31,524 nt of DNA. Source: Deferribacteres bacterium (GTDB lineage Bacteria > Zhuqueibacterota > Zhuqueibacteria > Zhuqueibacterales > Geothermadaptataceae). The stretch lies in assembly GCA_020633655.1 (NCBI GenBank), contig JACKDF010000017.1, forward strand, positions 1 to 31,524, read 5' to 3'. The notes under the pieces are model-generated. The model was not told the origin of the DNA. It saw only the letters and a list, made by a program, of their open reading frames with translations, and did no database searches. Below, piece by piece: positions 25,856-31,524 of the stretch. Every line of letters begins with the position of its first letter. The stretch's first letter is position 1. The position numbers and the translations under genes are program-made.

Positions 25856-28800
25856 CTACTTATCAGTATTATTTTCCTGAAAAGCGCGAATCAATTTCAC
25901 ATCACCTAGCAAACCCGCAGGCAGCAATGGACTGTTGGCTCGGTAAAAGGGCATGACGGTGAATGTGACCTTCTCTTTCACACCCGGTTGCGCATCGCCA
26001 ATCAGTCGGTTGACCCAGGTGTTGGTCACGGCGATTTCAAGGGTGTTTTCTCCGGTTTTAACCGCTTCAGTTATATCCATTCTGAATGGCGTTTTCCACA
26101 AGATGCCGAGATTTTTTCCATTTACGGAAATCTCTGCCAGGTTTTTCACCTCGCCCAAATCAAGCAGAACGCGACTTCCTTCACCCAGGGCTGTCAATTG
26201 AAACGCATTCCGGTATGTGACCGTGCCGGAAAAATATTTTATACCAGGATCATCATTTTTTGAGAACGATTCGAGGGAGGCAAACATGGCAGATTCCGGT
26301 GCGCCGCGCCCATTCTGAAAGCGAACCTGCCATGGACCTGAAACTGTGGTTATCAACTCTTCGGTCGTTTCTACAATGGTGTGACTCGATTGGTCGGTTT
26401 TATCTTTGAACACGATGAAAAAAGCTTCCCATGACGCAAACTCCAGCGGAACAATCGTACGGCCATTGTCAATTTTCCAGGAAACTTCTTTTGTTTCTCC
26501 AGTTTGCGGATGCCACAACATTGGCGCTTTGCCAGTTATTCGGAAACTGATCTCCGCTTGATTTTTCTCGGCGCTGCGATTGTCCAGCCAATAGATATCC
26601 ACGCCGGGAGCACTGCGATGCACATAGAGAATTTCATGGCTGTTGCCGGAAATAATGACGTCTTCCTCCACACCAATAGACTTAAGTGTCTTTGCTGCTG
26701 GTTTGTCGGAGACATTAGAACTCGACCAAATCGTATCCACCAGTTCTGCAAACGCCTGTGGGTCATCAGACAAACTCGGTGTTCGTTCAGGTTTTGTGCC
26801 CGTAACGGTAACGCCTGCATCAACCAGTTCTTTAATTTTTTTCAAAACCGGAAGCGTCATATTTTTAGCGCTTTTATGTAAAACCAAAACATTATAGGAA
26901 CCGCCGCCCGGTGTGATCATCTTGCCATCCTGTGTGCTCACCACTTCAAGAAGTGCTGTAGAATTTATAAAATCATACTCATACCCGGAAATTTCCGGTA
27001 ATTCTTCCCTGAATTCCAAAGTCAGATTTGTGTTCTCACCGTAATAAACCAGCGCGTCAGCGACAAATCGGCCTTGCTGCAGCATGTAGCAGCTTCGCGC
27101 CAAGTAGTCGATCCACGGTCGAGCTTGTTCTGCCCATGTTTCCTGTCTGGTGAAATATTGCCCGAAAGGTCCGAGAGAAAATCCCGGTTTTAGATTATCC
27201 AACGGCTGGTGCACCGATGTGTGAATAACAAATCGGTTCAAACCGGAGGCCATCTCCATATCTGCTGTTCTTTTAAGTTTTTCCGGATGAAAAGTGAAAG
27301 CGTTATTGATTGACGTCATTGATTCCGCAGCCACGTACGGTTTGCCATAGATATGCGCGACCGAAGCGCTCTCCCGGATATCGGCTTTGCTGTGTGGCGC
27401 TTCATCGGGACCCGGACTAAAACCGCCTGGCATCCACATAGCGCTCATAGGAATGTCCGAATTGCGTTTTACATCCATACCATCGGGGAGGTAAGCCCGG
27501 AAAGCCTCATGCGATTCGGTATAGCGTTTCATGCCACGTTTATGCAATTCTTCGCCAATGACATCATAATGGTTTTCAGCGATGAGCTCACCGATGGTTT
27601 TCCTGAAATCCCAAAGAAATTTTTCGCTATCTTCCCGGCTTTTTACAATCCGGCCTGTCAGTACCGGCATCCAGGATGTGATTTCATATCCGCGACGTGT
27701 TTTAAATTCCTGCGGCAGCGCGCTGGTCCAGGTCATGTGTCCGGCTTCGTAGCTGTCGAGAATCATGTAACCCAGTCCCTTTTCACCCATCAGTCCACCG
27801 GTGGCGTCTTCGTACATATCGAGGTAGGTATTGACATAGCTGCGAACAGCGTCTTTATCCAGCTTATCCACTTCCAGTCCGGTCGCTTCCGGTGAAGCAG
27901 GATGATTCTGTCGGCCAGTGAGCGTGTAGCCAAAGCGTAAAATAATCCAGTCGCCTTCCGGTGCTTGCCATTCGAGAGAACCATCGGCTTGCATTTTATC
28001 TGTTAAGTCAACCACATCAGTTGTTGGAATCGCATCTGCGTTTGATTCAAGGTAGAATTTATTATCTTCTCTCCAGGCTGTAAAGCCTGCCTTGTCCTCA
28101 AACTGATCGATACGATCCGTGTTAAATAAGTCGAACTCAGCAAGGTGAATACCTTCAGATTTATCTGCATGTGAATCAATCCCCATCGATGCCAGAATAA
28201 GATTGTTAGGCGGAGGCAGTGTTTTGACTGCAAACCGCCAATATTTTGCCTGCACAGGTTTAAAGGCAAGCGTATTTTGGGGATTAATACTGTTCGTAAA
28301 GATGGCGATTTCCTTGAAAGTAATCCCATCATTGCTGATCAATAATCTTCGATTTTGCGGCACACCGCCAAAATCTCCCATTGCAGCAGTGTTTGCCCCC
28401 ACAACTGATACAGCTTTAAAAGTCTGCGGCGACACAAATTCATATTGGACCCACATATCCTCATCCACTTTCATGGGCGGAAGAAAAGATGTTTTATTTA
28501 AATCCCCATCAGTCAAATCATTGAGATTAAAATGTCCTCCACTGGAAGAAATTTCAGGATTGAGTTCGAATAGTTTTTTATCTTCAGGCAAGAGTTTATA
28601 GGCTACAACCAGAGCATCATGGTAATAAGTCGGTCTGTCGCCTGTTGGTTCGCCAAACATTGAATGGGTTGGAAGTGCCACATTTTGAAAACGACCCGTT
28701 GTCGAAGCTGGTTGGAGTAATTTTCCATTAAAGACGTCTCCACCAGTAACACGTGTTGTTGTCCACACATATTTTTTCATGCCATCTTTTGGCTCAACCC

Positions 28801-29200
28801 AGGGGCCGCCGGATTCGCTCCACCCCGGTGAACCGGCTATAGCCATTTCCAGCCCCATGGAATCAGCCAATTCGGTTGTAAAACGAAAAGCATCTTTCCA
28901 GTCGGGCTTCATGAATCCCAATTTTTTCTCGACTACAATTGGTGTGTTAAGGTTTGCATCAAAATTCTGAAAGCCTCCGATGCCACTACGCTGCATCCAT
29001 TGCAGATCTTTTTGAATGCCCTCTTTTGTGATATTGCCATTCATCCAGTGCCACCAAACGCGCGGCCTGGCTTCGGCTGGAGGATTCTGGAAGTTTTGTT
29101 GCAAATTTACTGAACTTTTATTGGGAGAACAGCCCGTGGTGAGGAGAGCAGGGAAGCACACTACAAGAACAAACAGCAAAGCGTAAATGAAATTTCTCAT
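25856..29200 (-). CDS. GH106-type alpha-L-rhamnosidase, probable lipoprotein
   Basis: An 1114-residue protein with a lipoprotein-like signal (ALLTTGC, C24). The GH106 opening NPPAEARPRVWWHWMNGNIT, then GGFQNFDAN and AGSPGWSESGGPW, is diagnostic of this large family. The central barrel carries LDSYEAGHMTWTSALPQEF and VAAESMTSINNAFTFHP, and the C-terminal ~200 residues form a galactose-binding-like beta-sandwich (SVNGKNLGILWKTPFRMDIT). GH106 enzymes hydrolyse alpha-L-rhamnosides from rhamnogalacturonan, arabinogalactan or ulvan-type glycans by inversion with calcium. I have not assigned the catalytic Glu pair. The length matches the family. AGGAGG lies 10 nt before the ATG. This is the promoter-proximal gene of the operon and is divergent from the Nudix-type regulator. 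Confidence 0.87.
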   Translation of the reverse strand: MRNFIYALLFVLVVCFPALLTTGCSPNKSSVNLQQNFQNPPAEARPRVWWHWMNGNITKEGIQKDLQWMQRSGIGGFQNFDANLNTPIVVEKKLGFMKPDWKDAFRFTTELADSMGLEMAIAGSPGWSESGGPWVEPKDGMKKYVWTTTRVTGGDVFNGKLLQPASTTGRFQNVALPTHSMFGEPTGDRPTYYHDALVVAYKLLPEDKKLFELNPEISSSGGHFNLNDLTDGDLNKTSFLPPMKVDEDMWVQYEFVSPQTFKAVSVVGANTAAMGDFGGVPQNRRLLISNDGITFKEIAIFTNSINPQNTLAFKPVQAKYWRFAVKTLPPPNNLILASMGIDSHADKSEGIHLAEFDLFNTDRIDQFEDKAGFTAWREDNKFYLESNADAIPTTDVVDLTDKMQADGSLEWQAPEGDWIILRFGYTLTGRQNHPASPEATGLEVDKLDKDAVRSYVNTYLDMYEDATGGLMGEKGLGYMILDSYEAGHMTWTSALPQEFKTRRGYEITSWMPVLTGRIVKSREDSEKFLWDFRKTIGELIAENHYDVIGEELHKRGMKRYTESHEAFRAYLPDGMDVKRNSDIPMSAMWMPGGFSPGPDEAPHSKADIRESASVAHIYGKPYVAAESMTSINNAFTFHPEKLKRTADMEMASGLNRFVIHTSVHQPLDNLKPGFSLGPFGQYFTRQETWAEQARPWIDYLARSCYMLQQGRFVADALVYYGENTNLTLEFREELPEISGYEYDFINSTALLEVVSTQDGKMITPGGGSYNVLVLHKSAKNMTLPVLKKIKELVDAGVTVTGTKPERTPSLSDDPQAFAELVDTIWSSSNVSDKPAAKTLKSIGVEEDVIISGNSHEILYVHRSAPGVDIYWLDNRSAEKNQAEISFRITGKAPMLWHPQTGETKEVSWKIDNGRTIVPLEFASWEAFFIVFKDKTDQSSHTIVETTEELITTVSGPWQVRFQNGRGAPESAMFASLESFSKNDDPGIKYFSGTVTYRNAFQLTALGEGSRVLLDLGEVKNLAEISVNGKNLGILWKTPFRMDITEAVKTGENTLEIAVTNTWVNRLIGDAQPGVKEKVTFTVMPFYRANSPLLPAGLLGDVKLIRAFQENNTDK

Positions 29201-29670
29201 GAATGTTTGACCTCCTAATTTTGGTCAACTGTACATGGATATAAATTTTATGAACCTTCAGGTGTTCAAGGACATTATTTAAAAATCCAAGGTAAGTGCG
29301 ACATTGCAAAAATTTTAATAAACAGATTAATAGTAATTTGGAACGGAATACTTATTTCAATTTATTATATTCTGGTTGTCTTACTCAAAGAAGAAAAATC
29401 ATTACGTATTTTTAACGCATTATAAATGCAATTTTTTTAAAAATCAAATTATTTTTTCCAACAGAACACAAAGAAAATAATTAAATACAATATTTATATT
29501 TATTTAAGCAATAACTTAATTTATATATATGAGAAAATTTATAAAATAAACTTATTGTATTTTTTAGAAGTTTATTTATAATATTGAAGCATCCAGCTTC
29601 ATATTGTCAAAAATACGTATTAAATTGTAAAGAATTTTTAAGTCCTAATAAAACAGAAGAAAGAATAAGT
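29201..29670. other. AT-rich divergent intergenic region
   Basis: About 470 bp separate the GH106 gene from the Nudix regulator start. It is markedly AT-rich, with long A/T runs from 29330 to 29580, and must contain promoters for both directions. I cannot place -35/-10 pairs with confidence. No gene, tRNA or hairpin terminator is visible; the inverted repeat at 29544-29577 is the only clear structure. Confidence 0.7.
29544..29577. promoter_or_regulatory. Candidate operator for the Nudix-type regulator
   Basis: AAATAAACTT (29544-29553) and AAGTTTATTT (29568-29577) are perfect 10-bp arms with a 14-nt spacer, ~95-125 bp before the regulator's ATG. In so AT-rich a region some symmetry is expected by chance; the GC-containing ACTT/AAGT ends make it somewhat better. 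Confidence 0.4.
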
Positions 29671-30456
29671 ATGCATAATGTGAGTCAGAACACCGACAAT
29701 GATATTCTTTCAACGGGTGCCAAAGATTATTACCCAAGTCTCAGCGTTGATAATGTAATTTTTGGATACCATGAAAAAGAATTGAAAGTCTTACTAAACA
29801 AATGGCAGATTTTTGAAAAATGGATGTTGCCCGGCGGATTTATAAAAAAAACTGAGACGCTTGAGCAGGCTGCAATGCGAGTTGTTATCAACAGAACGAG
29901 TCTAAAAAACCTGTACTTACGGCAATTTAAAATATTCAGCAATCCAAACAGGAACGCTGAGGGAAATTTCAATGCAGAATCGATAGCAAAAAAATTCGGT
30001 GTGGAGGTCGAGCCGGATCACTGGATGTTTAAGAATGTTATAACCGTTGGCTTTTTTGCACTCACGGAATATTCAAGAGTCATCCCAAGAGGCGATTTAT
30101 TCAGCGAAGATGTAAAATGGTGGGATATAAAAAGTTTGCCTGAATTGATGCTTGACCATAATAAAATCGTGAACGATGCATTAAACGCGTTGAAACTCTT
30201 CATCCATCATCATCCAATCGGGTATGAACTATTGCCGGAGAAATTTACATTGCCGGAAATTCATTCCTTATACGAGACCATTCTGGAGCGGAAAATTGAC
30301 AGCAGAAATTTTTCGAAAAAATTAATAAATCTTGGTTTGATCATTAAACTTGATGAACAAAAAAAAATCGGAGCACACAGATCACCTTTTCTCTATATTT
30401 TTAATAAAAAAAGATATGATCAAATTATTGAAGATAATGAGATTATAGTAATATAG
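29671..30456 (+). CDS. Nudix-fold transcriptional regulator (NrtR/AraR-like)
   Basis: A 261-residue protein with an N-terminal Nudix domain and C-terminal winged helix. The Nudix box begins GGFIKKTETLEQAAMR (from ~55), but the catalytic REXXEE is RVVINRT, so hydrolysis is not expected and the domain should act as a ligand sensor. The C-terminal part (HPIGYELLPEKFTLPEIHSL, then RNFSKKLINLGLI) is the winged helix of the NrtR group, which in Bacteroidota includes the arabinose regulator AraR. Divergence from GH106 suggests control of the rhamnosidase/esterase/GH3/receptor operon by a released sugar. I chose the ATG at 29671; a TTG 29 codons earlier would add a tail outside the family domain. Confidence 0.87.
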   Translation: MHNVSQNTDNDILSTGAKDYYPSLSVDNVIFGYHEKELKVLLNKWQIFEKWMLPGGFIKKTETLEQAAMRVVINRTSLKNLYLRQFKIFSNPNRNAEGNFNAESIAKKFGVEVEPDHWMFKNVITVGFFALTEYSRVIPRGDLFSEDVKWWDIKSLPELMLDHNKIVNDALNALKLFIHHHPIGYELLPEKFTLPEIHSLYETILERKIDSRNFSKKLINLGLIIKLDEQKKIGAHRSPFLYIFNKKRYDQIIEDNEIIVI

Positions 30457-30551
30457 CTCACTGTGCCCTTCCGCATATCTTAATGCAATGCAACGATGTG
30501 TTTTCTTATATAGAAGACAGAATCGGTTTTCCAAATTTAAAGGCATGAAAA

Positions 30552-31382
30552 ATGAAAACTTTGATATTAATTCTGATTATTTTTGCAAATTTCCACCTTG
30601 CACTATTTGCGCAAATGCCCGCCCTGGAAATTAAGGGTAAGGAGGTTTTCAGAAATGAAGACGTCATCATCCATCAGCTTGATGAGCGTACCTGGGTGGG
30701 TTCAGGACACTTGGCGTTTTTCGAGAGCATCTACATCGTTGAAGGAGATGATAAAGCCGTTTTGATAGATACCGGAATGAAAATCACCAATTTGGATTCA
30801 ATCGTAGCTTCAATAACAAAGAAATCGATTACGCTAATTGCTACACATGTGCATCCTGATCATGTCGGATCCATTGATCGTTTTCCTGAGATTTACATTA
30901 ACCAGGGAGATACGGCAAATATTGCGCAATTTATGCCAGATTATGATGGCAAAGTCAACTATCTTAAAGACGGGGAGATCATTGATTTGGGCGGACGACA
31001 ACTGGAAGTCGTTTTTACCCCTTCCCATACACCCGGCTCAACGACATTTATTGACAAAACGGCCGGTTACGGCTTCAGCGGTGATTCCTTCGGATCAGGC
31101 AATTTGCTGTTATTCAGTGGCACCTTTTCTGAACTCATAGAAACCTGCGAAAAAATGAGAACGATAATGAAAGAGGTCCGGATTAAGTTCCTTTATCCCG
31201 GACATTTCAACGGGAAAAATCCGGAAACACAAAAACGTATTAGCGATTTGATAACGTTAAGCAAGGATGTATTATCTGGCAAAGTGAAAGGTAAAGAGAA
31301 CAAAGGAAACAGGTTCGGATTATCACGTGTCGTCAGTGATTACGGTGTCCGTATTAATTATAATGAAAAATCTCTTAAATGA
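30552..31382 (+). CDS. Secreted metallo-beta-lactamase-fold hydrolase
   Basis: A 276-residue protein with a signal peptide (MKTLILILIIFANFHLALFA, cut near FAQ). The complete binuclear metal set is visible: THVHPDH (H99, H101, D103, H104), H159 in PSHTPGS, D178 in GDSF and H218 in YPGHF. It is an active-type member of the broad MBL hydrolase superfamily, periplasmic or secreted. It lacks features that would make it a true class B beta-lactamase, and a lactonase, thioesterase or phosphodiesterase role is equally open. It follows the Nudix regulator after 95 bp on the same strand without a terminator between, so cotranscription is possible but functional linkage is unproven. Confidence 0.85.
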   Translation: MKTLILILIIFANFHLALFAQMPALEIKGKEVFRNEDVIIHQLDERTWVGSGHLAFFESIYIVEGDDKAVLIDTGMKITNLDSIVASITKKSITLIATHVHPDHVGSIDRFPEIYINQGDTANIAQFMPDYDGKVNYLKDGEIIDLGGRQLEVVFTPSHTPGSTTFIDKTAGYGFSGDSFGSGNLLLFSGTFSELIETCEKMRTIMKEVRIKFLYPGHFNGKNPETQKRISDLITLSKDVLSGKVKGKENKGNRFGLSRVVSDYGVRINYNEKSLK

Positions 31383-31399
31383 ATAAATTCATTTCGGTA

Positions 31400-31414
31400 G
31401 GACGTATACAAAAG
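31400..31414. repeat. 15-mer shared with 17879-17893
   Basis: Second copy of GGACGTATACAAAAG, 18 bp after the stop of the MBL-fold gene and ~80 bp before the terminator. Possible regulator site or small-element relic; weak evidence. Confidence 0.35.
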
Positions 31415-31495
31415 ACAGAAACTACAATTACAGAATACTTTAATGTGGATTGGCGGTAGGAATTTTATCTGCCCCTTGGTCATTAACTTAAATAA

Positions 31496-31524
31496 AAAAG
31501 CCCGACTTTGAAAGACGGGCTTTT
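31496..31524 (+). terminator. Rho-independent terminator, probably bidirectional
   Basis: AAAAGCCCG (31496-31504) and CGGGCTTTT (31516-31524) form a GC-rich stem with A- and T-runs on the two sides, so it can act on both strands. It terminates transcription of the MBL-fold gene; the T-run may continue past the window edge. Confidence 0.9.

Noticed and set aside
27353..27895. 180-codon open frame antisense to GH106
   Set aside because: Complementary to conserved GH106 coding sequence; no start signal or recognisable protein features.
30552..31382. Class B beta-lactamase (antibiotic resistance)
   Set aside because: The metal ligands only define the MBL superfamily. Length and flanking motifs are general, and there is no resistance context.
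1..31524. CRISPR array, tRNA, rRNA, integrase or phage genes
   Set aside because: I found no regularly spaced direct repeats, no cloverleaf or rRNA-like sequence and no recombinase, transposase or phage proteins in any frame.

Overview
The window comes from a moderately AT-rich Gram-negative bacterium, most likely of the Bacteroidota or a related FCB phylum. The support is a large TonB-dependent outer-membrane receptor with an N-terminal carboxypeptidase-regulatory-like domain, a fused CrtYc/d-type lycopene cyclase, a degenerate-Nudix sugar regulator and several secreted or lipid-anchored glycoside hydrolases. Many genes have clear AGGAGG-type ribosome binding sites, and the carotenoid locus has textbook TTGACA/TATATT promoters. 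Both are unusual for core Bacteroidia/Flavobacteriia, so a deeper FCB lineage (for example Calditrichota- or Ignavibacteriota-like) is plausible. The sequence alone does not settle the phylum.

Region 1 (1-7096, plus strand) is a beta-glucan module. It holds the 3' part of a GH30 enzyme, a secreted GH16-GH17 fusion and a 1153-residue cytoplasmic phosphorylase of clan GH-Q (GH94/GH149/GH161 type). Inferred scheme: a laminarin-like glucan is cut outside by beta-1,3- (and probably beta-1,6-) glucanases, and imported oligosaccharides are phosphorolysed inside. No transporter for them is visible here.

Region 2 (7189-13659) is a carotenoid locus controlled by a CarH/LitR-type B12 photoreceptor-repressor on the minus strand. 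The divergent plus-strand operon is crtI-crtB-crtZ-crtYcd-glycosyltransferase, with 4-base overlaps at most junctions. Predicted route: GGPP to phytoene to lycopene to beta-carotene to zeaxanthin to a glycosylated xanthophyll. Two divergent sigma70-like promoters lie among perfect 13-bp inverted repeats that are strong CarH operator candidates. A badly frameshifted remnant of an unidentified exported-type gene sits between the promoter and crtI.

Region 3 (13726-17790, minus strand) is a small putative redox/detoxification cluster: a cyclophilin-like exported protein, an exported cupin, a DUF2255 protein, an aldo/keto reductase broken by one in-frame TAA, a cytoplasmic cupin resembling cupin hydroxynitrile lyases, and an AraC-family regulator. 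A MITE-like inverted repeat and a GTCATTC-type inverted repeat interrupt it.

Region 4 (18014-29200, minus strand) is a polysaccharide-utilisation locus without SusD. In transcription order it encodes a GH106-type alpha-L-rhamnosidase lipoprotein, a two-headed esterase, a GH3 beta-glycosidase and a TonB-dependent receptor, ending in a rho-independent terminator. The likely target is an esterified, rhamnose-containing plant or algal polysaccharide. A divergent Nudix-fold regulator (29671-30456) is the probable controller. A secreted metallo-beta-lactamase-fold hydrolase and a strong terminator close the window.
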